Assembly (NCBI GenBank): GCA_949741915.1 | Contig: CATJOM010000048.1 | Coordinates: 62,001 to 126,000 of the forward strand | Reading direction: 5' to 3' | DNA length: 64,000 nt | Origin: an uncultured Candidatus Melainabacteria bacterium | Lineage (GTDB): Bacteria > Cyanobacteriota > Vampirovibrionia > Gastranaerophilales > Gastranaerophilaceae | In this document: positions 44,369 to 52,619 of the stretch, piece by piece | How positions within the stretch are numbered: the first letter of the stretch is position 1 | How the letters are laid out: each line of letters starts with the position of its first letter | Notes under the pieces: model-generated | The model's database searches: none | The model's input: only the letters and a program-made list of their open reading frames with translations | Told to the model about the DNA's origin: nothing | Translations under genes and position numbers: made by a program

Positions 44369-44749
44369 TTATCCCGCATAAGACAAGGTATCATACGCTT
44401 TGGCGACAATTTTCCACTCGCCGTTTAATTTTACAAACGTTAAAAAGTCAGTAAAATTATATCCATGCCAGTTATCCTCGATAATTCTTACAACAGCTAT
44501 CGTTTTTTCCAGGGCTATAATATCAATCCTTCCAATATAGTCTTGTCCACAGGCGCCCGCAGTATCTATGCCGTCAAAAAATGACTGAATGTGGCCTTCC
44601 TGTGTAGTTTTATCGTCAAGCTGACCGAATATTACCGCATTTTTGTGAAAATATTTTTTTACAATATCGCTGTCGCCATTTTTCACAGCTTCGATAAAAC
44701 TTTTTGCAAGCTCTTCAACCTTTTGATATTCGCTAAAATCTTCTCTCAT
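44369..44749 (-). CDS. NTF2/SnoaL-like fold protein
   Basis: 126 residues with the cone-fold pattern: long first helix (VEELAKSFIEAVKNGDSDIVKKYF), HKNAVIFGQLDDKTTQEG, then strands ending DFLTFVKLNGEWKIVAKAYDTL. Such proteins bind or convert small hydrophobic substrates; many are of unknown role and this one has no diagnostic residues. It is transcribed away from an HxlR-type regulator 100 bases off, so it is probably that regulator's target, as is common for HxlR genes facing small enzymes. Confidence 0.8.
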   Translation of the reverse strand: MREDFSEYQKVEELAKSFIEAVKNGDSDIVKKYFHKNAVIFGQLDDKTTQEGHIQSFFDGIDTAGACGQDYIGRIDIIALEKTIAVVRIIEDNWHGYNFTDFLTFVKLNGEWKIVAKAYDTLSYAG

Positions 44750-44849
44750 TAATGTTTTCTCCTTATCTTTTTTGTTATAATTATGATAAATTTTAACTAT
44801 AAAATTTCAAGTACGAACATAAAGGTTAAATACTAACCAAAAGGAGAGT

Positions 44850-45200
44850 ATGATGAAAAAAGATTGTTTAAAAAAAGTTGAAAGCTTCGATAAAACAGGT
44901 TTTAACTATACAATGTCTCTAATTAGCGGAAAATATAAATTAACCATTTTGTATGCTATATACAGATTTAAGATAATAAGATACAACCAATTAAAAAAAT
45001 ATTTAGAAATCATTTCACACAAAACATTAAGCACCACATTAAAAGAGCTTGAAAGAGATAATTTGATTATCAGAAAAGAATATCCGCAAATTCCGCCAAG
45101 GGTTGAATATTCATTATCAAAAAGAGGAGAAACCCTCATTCCGATTTTGTACTCAATGTGCGAATGGGGCGAATCAGAACAGGGATTAAATTCTAAGTGA
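44850..45200 (+). CDS. HxlR-family winged-helix transcriptional regulator
   Basis: 116 residues. The HxlR signature runs through TMSLISGKYKLTILYAIY, RYNQLKKYLEIISHKTLSTT, LKELERDNLIIRKEYPQIPP and VEYSLSKRGETLIPILYSM. Cys near the N-terminus (MMKKDC) and near the C-terminus (YSMCEWGE) could make it redox- or aldehyde-responsive, as shown for some HxlR proteins. AGGAGA precedes the ATG. The shared 100-base promoter region contains an imperfect dyad AAGTAC...ATACTAAC at about 44810-44839 that may be its operator. Confidence 0.9.
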   Translation: MMKKDCLKKVESFDKTGFNYTMSLISGKYKLTILYAIYRFKIIRYNQLKKYLEIISHKTLSTTLKELERDNLIIRKEYPQIPPRVEYSLSKRGETLIPILYSMCEWGESEQGLNSK

Positions 45201-45295
45201 TTTACTTTAATCTTAATCAAATCTTAATTTGCAAATAAAAACGGTGCATAATAGAATTAAATGATTAAGAATAAAGAATAGAGGAAAAAATTTTT

Positions 45296-47140
45296 ATGTG
45301 CGGAATAGTCGGGTATATAGGAAAGAAAAAAGCTGTTGATGTAATCTTAAAAGGCTTATCCCACCTTGAATACAGAGGGTATGATTCAGCCGGAGTTGCC
45401 CTTATGGCAAAAGATAAAATCAATATCTATAAGGCCGCAGGAAAATTAAACAACCTAAAAGAAATAATCTCAAAACAAAATGAAGCAGATATCAATACGT
45501 ACGCTGGAATCGGCCACACAAGATGGGCAACCCACGGCATGCCATCAGAAACCAATGCCCACCCGCACACATGCAACTGTAAAAGCCTTGTAATAGTTCA
45601 CAATGGCATAATAGAAAACTACAAAGACCTAAAACCCGCCCTTGAAAAAAAAGGCAGCAAATTTAAATCTGAAACCGATACCGAAGTGGCAGCGCACCTT
45701 ATAGCCTATGAATTTGAAGAAAAAAAAGACCTTTTAAAAGCTGTACAAAGCGCAGTTAAAAAGCTAAAAGGCGCCTACGCATTCTCTGTTATGCATAAAT
45801 CCATGCCAGATAGAATAATTGCAGCAAGAAAAAATGCGCCATTGATAATTGGTGTAGGCGAAGACGAAAACTTTATAGCATCAGACATCCCAGCAGTTAT
45901 TGAATATACAAAAAAAGCAATATATCTAAGCGATAATCAGGTGGCAGAAATAAAGACTGATTCTGTTAAGATTTATGACGAAAACGACAATCTGATTACA
46001 AATAAAGTTGAATGTCTGCCATTCGAGCCTGTTGCCCTTTCGAAGATGGGCTATAAACACTATATGTTAAAAGAAATCCACGAACAGCCCGATGTTGTAA
46101 GGAATATCCTGACAGATAAACTCCAAAACAAAGATGCAGCGGTTGTTTTGGATGATGTAAAATTAACCACAGAACAGCTTAAAAAAATTAACAGAATACA
46201 GATTATTGCCTGCGGAACATCACTTCACGCGGGGCTTGTGGGCAAATATGTTATTGAAGAGCTTGCTAAAATCCCAACTGATATTGAAGCATCAAGCGAA
46301 TATATTTACAGAAATACAATAGCAGATGAAAATACCCTTGTAATAGGCATTTCTCAATCTGGCGAAACCGCTGATACAATAACCGCAATTAAACAGGCCA
46401 AAGCAAAAAATTCACACATTGCAATAATTACAAACCGTAAAGACAGTGCAATGGCAAGGCTTGCAGACAGTTTGCTTCCTATTAATGCAGGAATTGAGGT
46501 TTCTGTTGCAGCCACAAAATCATACATAGCACAGCTTTTAAGCCTTTATCTCCTTGCGATATATCTTGCAGAAAACACAAATAAGACAAATTCTAAAGAG
46601 CTTTCAGAAATCAAAAAAGAGCTTTTAAGCCTGCCATCAAAGCTTGAAATCATTCTGAATGACACAAAAAAGGTTCAGGAAATTTCAAAAAAATATTCAA
46701 ATTCGAAAGATTTTATATTTATTGCAAGAGGGATAAATTACCCCTCTGCGCTTGAAGGAGCACTAAAACTCAAAGAAATAAGCTATATTAATGCAACAGG
46801 ATACCCGGCAGGAGAACTAAAGCACGGCCCCATTGCTATGCTTGATGAAACCATGCCAGTTCTTGCAATCCTAAATAAGGGCCCAGTATATGATAAAATT
46901 TTATCAAACTGCGAAGAAGCAAAAGCACGCCAGGCAAAACTTATCGGGGTTACAAACTTTATTGATGAAAAACATAAAAACCTTTTTGATGATACAATTT
47001 TAATCCCGGAAATTTCAGATATGGTATCGCCCGCTCTGAATATAACGGTACTGCAGCTTTTAGCCTATCATATTTCTGAATACCTTGGAAAAGACGTTGA
47101 CCAGCCAAGAAACCTTGCAAAATCAGTAACGGTAGAATAG
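45296..47140 (+). CDS. glmS: Glutamine-fructose-6-phosphate aminotransferase
   Basis: 614 residues. N-terminal amidohydrolase with catalytic Cys2 (MCGIVGYIGKK) and GHTRWATHG. Two SIS sugar-isomerase domains follow (ACGTSLHAGLVGKY; ISQSGETADTI; IARGINYPSALEGALKLKEI; GYPAGELKHGPIAM). The tail DQPRNLAKSVTVE is complete. It makes glucosamine-6-phosphate, the first step to peptidoglycan and LPS amino sugars. AGAGGAA lies 10 bases before the ATG. No glmS ribozyme was recognised in the short leader. The stop codon is TAG. Confidence 0.97.
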   Translation: MCGIVGYIGKKKAVDVILKGLSHLEYRGYDSAGVALMAKDKINIYKAAGKLNNLKEIISKQNEADINTYAGIGHTRWATHGMPSETNAHPHTCNCKSLVIVHNGIIENYKDLKPALEKKGSKFKSETDTEVAAHLIAYEFEEKKDLLKAVQSAVKKLKGAYAFSVMHKSMPDRIIAARKNAPLIIGVGEDENFIASDIPAVIEYTKKAIYLSDNQVAEIKTDSVKIYDENDNLITNKVECLPFEPVALSKMGYKHYMLKEIHEQPDVVRNILTDKLQNKDAAVVLDDVKLTTEQLKKINRIQIIACGTSLHAGLVGKYVIEELAKIPTDIEASSEYIYRNTIADENTLVIGISQSGETADTITAIKQAKAKNSHIAIITNRKDSAMARLADSLLPINAGIEVSVAATKSYIAQLLSLYLLAIYLAENTNKTNSKELSEIKKELLSLPSKLEIILNDTKKVQEISKKYSNSKDFIFIARGINYPSALEGALKLKEISYINATGYPAGELKHGPIAMLDETMPVLAILNKGPVYDKILSNCEEAKARQAKLIGVTNFIDEKHKNLFDDTILIPEISDMVSPALNITVLQLLAYHISEYLGKDVDQPRNLAKSVTVE

Positions 47141-47266
47141 GACAATTTTTAGCCGCCTGAAATAATATTGCCCAAATATTAACTTTTGTAACAACTATTA
47201 AAATTTTGTACAAAAATTTATTTTTTCAAACGTTATAAGAACAGCACAAAAAATAAAATATACAAA

Positions 47267-48220
47267 ATGAAAATAGGCTGCAATAATTTTATAAACACAA
47301 ATTTGGTGCATAATTCAAACACCCGCAATTCAAAAAACTTTGGGCAGATAAAAGGGAAAAAACTTGCAGATGCTCAGTTTGGCTCATCTAAAATTATAAC
47401 CAAGATTGCAAAACTAAAAAGCCCAACAGTTATTCCAGATGACAAATTTACACATTATGCAAACACAATATTGCTAGCATCAGGGCTTACAAATAAACTC
47501 TTTCTTGCCCCTGACACATTTTTATTAAATGGGCTTTATAAATGTGATGGCACAAATTACCCTTGGGCCAAAGAAATGAACAATCTGGCTTATAAGGCTT
47601 CTTCACTGATTTCAACTGACAAATCTTTTGAAAATATAATGGAAACAATAGCAAACGGCATAAAAGAGATATATAACGATGATGCCTTTGGCAAATTGAC
47701 AAACAGTAGACCACCTTTTCTGATGTACAACTATAGCAGAGGAAGAGAATACTTGGATGCATATCATGACAGACTAAAATCAAGGTCTAAATCAGTCTAT
47801 ACTGGTTATTCACCAAATGCAAACTTTCGCTTGAGAAAAGCAAATGTATGCCAAATCTCAAAAAATACACACCCGGAGGGTATAAAAATAGCATTTCCCA
47901 AACATAAAATAAGTACAAATCTAGAATTAGTAAAAGATGAATATGAAAAGCTGAAATCATTAAACAATCCCTCAATAGATAAGATCAATAAATCAATCGC
48001 AACAATGCACTGGCTAATGGCACAGGAAACACCATACGAGAGAGGCAGCAACTCCATTGCAAACATATTAACAAAATCAATCTATCATTCATACGGAATA
48101 AAAACAGGCCCGGCAAGATACGGTTGCAGTTTTGATTTTGAAGCATTCTACAGAGATTTAAATGAATTTGTTAGTATCTATCCTTATCTATTTGAAAAAC
48201 CTCCAAAAAAAGTTTTGTAA
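47267..48220 (+). CDS. Unknown protein (317 aa), possible secreted effector
   Basis: 317 residues, no recognised family, no signal peptide or membrane helix. A polar Asn/Thr/Ser start (MKIGCNNFINTNLVHNSN) is followed by NSKNFGQIKGKK and ADAQFGSSK, which resembles the F-containing N-terminal motif of other unknowns here. The C-terminal third has a distinctive MHWLMAQETPYERGSNSIAN block and a Tyr-rich end (YRDLNEFVSIYPYLFEKPPK). The P-x-x-RGS-x-x-IA string is a type of motif seen in exported toxins, but I cannot name one. No ribosome-binding site is clear. Lies alone after glmS. Confidence 0.55.
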   Translation: MKIGCNNFINTNLVHNSNTRNSKNFGQIKGKKLADAQFGSSKIITKIAKLKSPTVIPDDKFTHYANTILLASGLTNKLFLAPDTFLLNGLYKCDGTNYPWAKEMNNLAYKASSLISTDKSFENIMETIANGIKEIYNDDAFGKLTNSRPPFLMYNYSRGREYLDAYHDRLKSRSKSVYTGYSPNANFRLRKANVCQISKNTHPEGIKIAFPKHKISTNLELVKDEYEKLKSLNNPSIDKINKSIATMHWLMAQETPYERGSNSIANILTKSIYHSYGIKTGPARYGCSFDFEAFYRDLNEFVSIYPYLFEKPPKKVL

Positions 48221-48476
48221 ATAACACTTATAAACTCACTAGGCAAAAAACCTGAGTAGGGCCATGATAAAATCAGACAATTATATACAATCTTTTAACA
48301 CAAGCAATATCAATTCCTTTTACTCTTACAAGGTAAGCCATTATGCATAAAATAGTGTTTCAATTAGGTTTCTTGTAAAGAGAAACTTATATTTGTTTTT
48401 TACTAGATAAAAGCTAGAATAAAAAGTAAACATTTAATAGGCAGTCAAAAGTATTTCTTTTTAAATTACAAGGAAA

Positions 48477-49151
48477 TTACCTGCTTGCCCTCAATCTGCC
48501 TCCATCATCATTTGCAAAAACTTGCGAAAATATTTTTTGCCCGTCCATTTGTCTTGAAACCGTTCTTATTTCCCCGCTTTTAGGGAAATAATAAACGCTA
48601 GAGGCCTCGTTTGCACCGTTTTTCAGAGTTCTTTGAATTTGTGTTACAAAGCAGTCCTCGCCCATCTTTTGCACCTTCTTTGAAACAAAGCCTTTTATAA
48701 CATCACCATTATTTTTTGTATATTCAAAAGTGGCATCTTTGCCTGCCTTGGCATTCTTTATAATTTCATTCATATTGGCTTTCTTAAGCTGAAAACCTTC
48801 ACCAGATGGGAATTTTGACGGGATAAAGTTATATGTGTCTTTAACTCTCCTGATAAGACTCGAAGCGTTCAAAAACTTGTTATCAATAAGATTGACATTT
48901 TTCTTCTCTACAGCCTCTGCCAATGTACCTATTCCAAGCATAGATTGTGTTTTAATATCAGCCGCGCCCTTAACAAAAGCATCCCTGCTCTTCAAAATAT
49001 CGCCAGGCACATTTGCAAGTGCATCCGCCATACTTTGAGTGCTTTGCACTGCTTTTTTAATATTTCCGCTTGCCTTCTCAATTCTAGCAGGGCTTAATTT
49101 ACCCCCCCCCGTAATTTTTTTTACCCCTAAAGCAATTACTCCAAAATTCAT
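48477..49151 (-). CDS. Unknown protein with a G9 tract near its start
   Basis: 224 residues from the ATG at 49149-49151, chosen over a longer frame because GGAGAA lies 8 bases upstream and the extra 56 residues look untranslated. It begins MNFGVIALGVKKITGGGKLS. Codons 14-17 contain nine consecutive G (49102-49110 on the + strand as C), next to a run of eight A. One base gained or lost would end translation early, so expression may switch on and off. The rest is helical, then Gly/Asp/Ser-rich with YYFPKSGEIRTVSRQMDGQK. No family recognised. Confidence 0.6.
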   Translation of the reverse strand: MNFGVIALGVKKITGGGKLSPARIEKASGNIKKAVQSTQSMADALANVPGDILKSRDAFVKGAADIKTQSMLGIGTLAEAVEKKNVNLIDNKFLNASSLIRRVKDTYNFIPSKFPSGEGFQLKKANMNEIIKNAKAGKDATFEYTKNNGDVIKGFVSKKVQKMGEDCFVTQIQRTLKNGANEASSVYYFPKSGEIRTVSRQMDGQKIFSQVFANDDGGRLRASR

Positions 49152-49387
49152 ATTTATTCTTCTCCATTTAAATTCATTCAGTGCTGATAATTTAATAAAA
49201 ACATTTTCTTTAAAATAATTGCCATGCTTTTTTAATATTGTATGTATGCCTGCATTAAAACCGAATAAATACTTATACCAGTTCTTTGTACTACAACTAA
49301 AAGACCAATCAAAACACAAAAAATAAGAGCAATTTTTACAAGGCTGTTGTTTTTATTTAATTAGAATACGCTAAGATTGGAAAAATA

Positions 49388-50209
49388 ATGACACTGCAGC
49401 TGCACAATATTTTTCAACAGGGAACAATATTAAAACAAAAAGTTTTGCCATATATGGAAAAACCGCTTAATGGTACAGTAAAAGCAATATCAAAATCTGC
49501 ACTAAATACTGCAATAAAATTTCAATCAATAGCAAATACTGCCCTTGCAAAGGCAGGAATTAATTTACAGACACAAAAAATAAAAACTATTAAACAACCA
49601 GCACAACACATAATAGAAACAAAACCCCTGCCTTTAATATTCAGACCGGAAGAATACACAAGAAAAGAAATCAACAAAAAAATCTGGGATTTTGAATACC
49701 AAATAAAAAAGATGCCAAAGGAACAACGGATTGCAAAAGACGACTACTCGCCGCTTGATTATAACAAATTATACACAATTGATGAATATATACATTCAAA
49801 TAAAGGCTATACAGACAATATCTGTGATTGTATAGCTGCAGTTTTATATAACAATGATGATGCATATATGCTGCACCTTTGCCCAGGAAAACACAAGAAA
49901 AAAGCCCAAATTAGCCATATGCAACAAAAAATGGCAGAATTTGTCAATAATCTACAAAAAGATGGAAAAGAATGCAAGGCGTTTTTATTTGGAGGCCATA
50001 TAAAAGAAAGCGAAAAGCTTCACCAAAACATTTTGGAAGTTTTAAATACAAAAGGTATTCAGCCCGATGAAGTTTTATACACTGTACCCGAAATGGATGC
50101 TCCACACAGGCTTTATTATGATTTAAACGAAGGCATTATTCCTGATAATTATGCACATTTTGATTTAGATGACCTAAGCCAATGCTTTAAAACCGTAAAC
50201 ATCCATTAA
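49388..50209 (+). CDS. CheD-like putative glutamine deamidase domain protein
   Basis: 273 residues. The first 130 are helical and without match. From about 140 the sequence follows the CheD plan: YTDNICDCIAAVLYNNDDAY and MLHLCPG, then KAFLFGGHIKESEKLHQNIL, and GI-x-RLYYDLNEGII. Thr142, Cys148 and His163 have nearly the spacing of the CheD Thr-Cys-His triad (T to C is 6 residues, as in CheD), and FGG and the final strand-turn-Gly are in order. CheD and related toxins deamidate Gln side chains. No chemotaxis gene is near, so a different target or an effector role is possible. This is a pattern match by eye. Confidence 0.55.
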   Translation: MTLQLHNIFQQGTILKQKVLPYMEKPLNGTVKAISKSALNTAIKFQSIANTALAKAGINLQTQKIKTIKQPAQHIIETKPLPLIFRPEEYTRKEINKKIWDFEYQIKKMPKEQRIAKDDYSPLDYNKLYTIDEYIHSNKGYTDNICDCIAAVLYNNDDAYMLHLCPGKHKKKAQISHMQQKMAEFVNNLQKDGKECKAFLFGGHIKESEKLHQNILEVLNTKGIQPDEVLYTVPEMDAPHRLYYDLNEGIIPDNYAHFDLDDLSQCFKTVNIH

Positions 50210-50246
50210 ACCAAAATCATGCGCACCGGGAATATGATTAATATTG

Positions 50247-50801
50247 CTATTCATCAGCCAAAGATTTTAATATTTTAACTAGCTCTTTTGTTGTATAAGG
50301 AACTCTTTTTTCATAGCATTCGCCATAATTATCAATATGCCCATCGCCAAAAGTATCAGCGGGTGCCTTATAAAAACCGGCGTTATGCATTTGTTTTATG
50401 CTTTTTACTTCACTGCCTGTAGTTTTAAAAATTTCACCGCTTAAAATCTTCCTTGCAACATCAATTACTTTATTAAATTTATTTTCAGAATACAAATCTT
50501 CTTCACTATTTTTTATCTCTATATAATCCATACCGTTATAAGGCTTATATAGTGTATCTCTTTCATTTTTTACAGCTACAAATACAACTTTAGCTTTATC
50601 TATATGTTTTTCATCCTCACTATTTCTATCTGAAAAAATTACAACATCGACACCCATATCATCCAGCCTGCTGATTTCATCAGTGTATTCTATCTCCCTT
50701 GCTAATTGTTTAGCTGCCCTTCTTGTTTCCTTTTCCATATCATTAACATAAGTGTAAACACCCTTAAAATTAAGTGAATTATTAACAGAATTAATATTCA
50801 T
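50247..50801 (-). CDS. Unknown protein (184 aa) with N-terminal NFKG motif
   Basis: 184 residues, no recognised family. Starts MNINSVNNSLNFKGVYTYVN, a short Asn/Ser leader ending in an NFKG string like those of other unknowns here. A helical segment (METRRAAKQLAREI-like) leads to GVDVVIFSDRNSED and KAVVFVAVKNE-type strands, suggesting an alpha/beta fold, then a Gly/Asp/His loop (ADTFGDGHIDNYGECYEKR). No signal peptide or membrane helix. It is convergent with the CheD-like gene (37-base gap). AATGGAGAATGG lies upstream of the ATG. Confidence 0.6.
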   Translation of the reverse strand: MNINSVNNSLNFKGVYTYVNDMEKETRRAAKQLAREIEYTDEISRLDDMGVDVVIFSDRNSEDEKHIDKAKVVFVAVKNERDTLYKPYNGMDYIEIKNSEEDLYSENKFNKVIDVARKILSGEIFKTTGSEVKSIKQMHNAGFYKAPADTFGDGHIDNYGECYEKRVPYTTKELVKILKSLADE

Positions 50802-50979
50802 AGCCTGCCATTCTCCATTTAAATTTTAAACACTGCCTGTTAGCAAAACAGGGTAGTTATATAAAACTTAAAAATAAATTTTTTGCTAACCGCAACACAA
50901 AAACGTTATAAAACTTTACATTAATTTAAATAATATCTGTTAAAGATTTTATTATGATTGCAGAGTTTTAAAACTCATA

Positions 50980-51405
50980 CTAATCTTTCTTGTTTGCATC
51001 CATTGAACCACTTAATTCATCATACATATCACAATATGCACCCCATTCCGCCCTTGTAAGATTATTTTCCCAAGTGTTATCCCTTACTTTATTAATCATC
51101 TTACCATTATTGCCATATAACATAACAAGAGGGGTTTTATATCTGGGATGCTTACAATCAACAATTAAATCTATTGCCATATACTTAACAATGTTTGAAT
51201 CTAGCAATACGCCAGGATACTCTTTCTTTAGCATATTGTTCAGTTCTCCTACCTTGTCATACCTTAATTTCAAATAAAGGTAATTTCCCTTAACCTTAAT
51301 GCTTTCATTATCCATATATATGCCCTCATCAAGCTTATCCCAGGATGCAAAAGCACTCCCTAAAGTAAACATAAGACACAATAAAACCCATAAAACTTTC
51401 TTCAT
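50980..51405 (-). CDS. Small secreted protein, surface-adhesin E-like
   Basis: 141 residues from the ATG at 51403-51405, with GAGG 6 bases upstream; a longer frame would bury the signal peptide. Signal peptide MKKVLWVLLCLMFTLGSAFA is cleaved before SWDKL. The mature part has IYMDNESIKVKGNYLYLKLRY, then MAIDLIVDCKHPRYKTPL, GNNGKMINKV and AYCDMYDEL. Two cysteines (VDCK, AYCD) fit a conserved disulfide. This resembles the small 'surface-adhesin E' type of periplasmic/outer-surface protein; function unknown. It stands alone. Confidence 0.65.
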   Translation of the reverse strand: MKKVLWVLLCLMFTLGSAFASWDKLDEGIYMDNESIKVKGNYLYLKLRYDKVGELNNMLKKEYPGVLLDSNIVKYMAIDLIVDCKHPRYKTPLVMLYGNNGKMINKVRDNTWENNLTRAEWGAYCDMYDELSGSMDANKKD

Positions 51406-51492
51406 ACTCGCCTCTTCTTTATATCTTTTTTTAATTTTTTTCAAGCAAAGTGCCTGCTTTTATTCTACTCTAAACCCTGTAATCAATACAAC

Positions 51493-51520
51493 AAAAAGGT
51501 ACCAAAACTGGCACCTTTTT
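51493..51520 (-). terminator. Terminator of ddh
   Basis: AAAAAGGTACCA (51493-51504) and TGGCACCTTTTT (51509-51520) form an 11-of-12 bp stem with T-runs, just beyond the ddh stop codon. Confidence 0.85.
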
Positions 51521-51538
51521 ATATAAAGCTTATTAAGA

Positions 51539-52519
51539 TTACAGCATAGTCTTTCTTAATTCTTCGCCTGATTTCGGGCTTAAATATGCTGGCGCCACAT
51601 CAAAAACTGTCTTACAGCCAGTTTGGCCCTCATTTGCCATTTTATAAGCTGCCCTAGCATAGGCTATAAGCACACTTGATGTAAACTCAGGATTTGAATC
51701 AAGCTTTAAGTTGTATTCAATTATATGATTATTTTCCTTATTTAGTCCAGTTTTCCCGCATCTAAATACAAAACCCCCATGGGGAATTCCTGAATGATTC
51801 TTCTTCAGCTCTTCATCGGATATAAAATGCACAGTTGTGTCATAATCAGCAAAATAGTTTGGCATATTCACAATTTCTGCCTCAATTTTTTTTGCATCTG
51901 CGCCATCTTCTAATACTACAAAGCATTCTCTTGTATGTTTTTCTCTTGTTGAAAGGGTTGGATTTTCGCAATTTTTCACAGCCTCAAGTGCCACTTCAAC
52001 AGGAATAGTGTACTGTTTTGCATCCTTAACACCTTCTATCCTTCGAATAGCATCAGAATGCCCCTGACTCACACCCCTACCCCAAAAAGTATAATCATTC
52101 CCTTCGGGTAAAATTGCATTTGCATACATTCTGTTTAATGAAAACAAACCAGGATCCCAGCCTACAGAAATAATACCGACTTTGCCGCCTTCTTTAGCAG
52201 ATTTATCAACATTATTAAAATGTTCTGGAATTCTTGCATGCGTATCAAAACTATCAACAACATTGAATATTTTTGCATACTTTGGCGTCTGCTCTGGTAA
52301 ATCCGTAGCACTTCCGCCACATAAAATCAATACATCAAGCTTATCTTTCCAGTTTTCAATTTCTGAAACGCTCAATACCTTTGCCGTTTTTGAATTTATT
52401 TTTAAACTTTCAGGATTTCTCCTTGTAAATACCGTACAAAGCTCCATATCAGGATTCTGATTAACAGCGGCCTCTACACCGCGCCCTAAATTTCCGTATC
52501 CTAAAATTCCTAATCTCAT
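51539..52519 (-). CDS. ddh: meso-Diaminopimelate D-dehydrogenase
   Basis: 326 residues from the ATG at 52517-52519, exactly the family length; GGAGG lies 6 bases upstream, so the longer frame is rejected. N-terminal Rossmann motif LGILGYGNLGRGVE, VFTRRNPESLKI, then IISVGWDPGLFSLNRMYA and FWGRGVSQGHSDAIRRIEGV, all diagnostic. The enzyme aminates L-tetrahydrodipicolinate with ammonia and NADPH to meso-DAP in one step, bypassing the acyl route. Its neighbour gdhA also fixes ammonia with NAD(P)H. A terminator lies between gdhA and this start, so the genes are probably transcribed separately. Confidence 0.96.
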   Translation of the reverse strand: MRLGILGYGNLGRGVEAAVNQNPDMELCTVFTRRNPESLKINSKTAKVLSVSEIENWKDKLDVLILCGGSATDLPEQTPKYAKIFNVVDSFDTHARIPEHFNNVDKSAKEGGKVGIISVGWDPGLFSLNRMYANAILPEGNDYTFWGRGVSQGHSDAIRRIEGVKDAKQYTIPVEVALEAVKNCENPTLSTREKHTRECFVVLEDGADAKKIEAEIVNMPNYFADYDTTVHFISDEELKKNHSGIPHGGFVFRCGKTGLNKENNHIIEYNLKLDSNPEFTSSVLIAYARAAYKMANEGQTGCKTVFDVAPAYLSPKSGEELRKTML

Positions 52520-52567
52520 TAATGCCTCCAAAATAACTATTTTTTTATGTTTAAATATTATCACAAA

Positions 52568-52600
52568 AAAATTCACCCTTATTAAACAAAGGTGAATTTT
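52568..52600 (-). terminator. Terminator of gdhA
   Basis: AAAATTCACC (52568-52577) pairs perfectly with GGTGAATTTT (52591-52600) and is followed by T7 on the - strand. Confidence 0.85.
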
Positions 52601-52619
52601 CCTGTATGAATTTTACATT

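Noticed and set aside
49152-49319. Longer N-terminus for the G9-tract gene
   Set aside because: The extra 56 residues (Cys/Trp/Phe/Tyr-rich) do not resemble a leader, and a good ribosome-binding site precedes the internal ATG.
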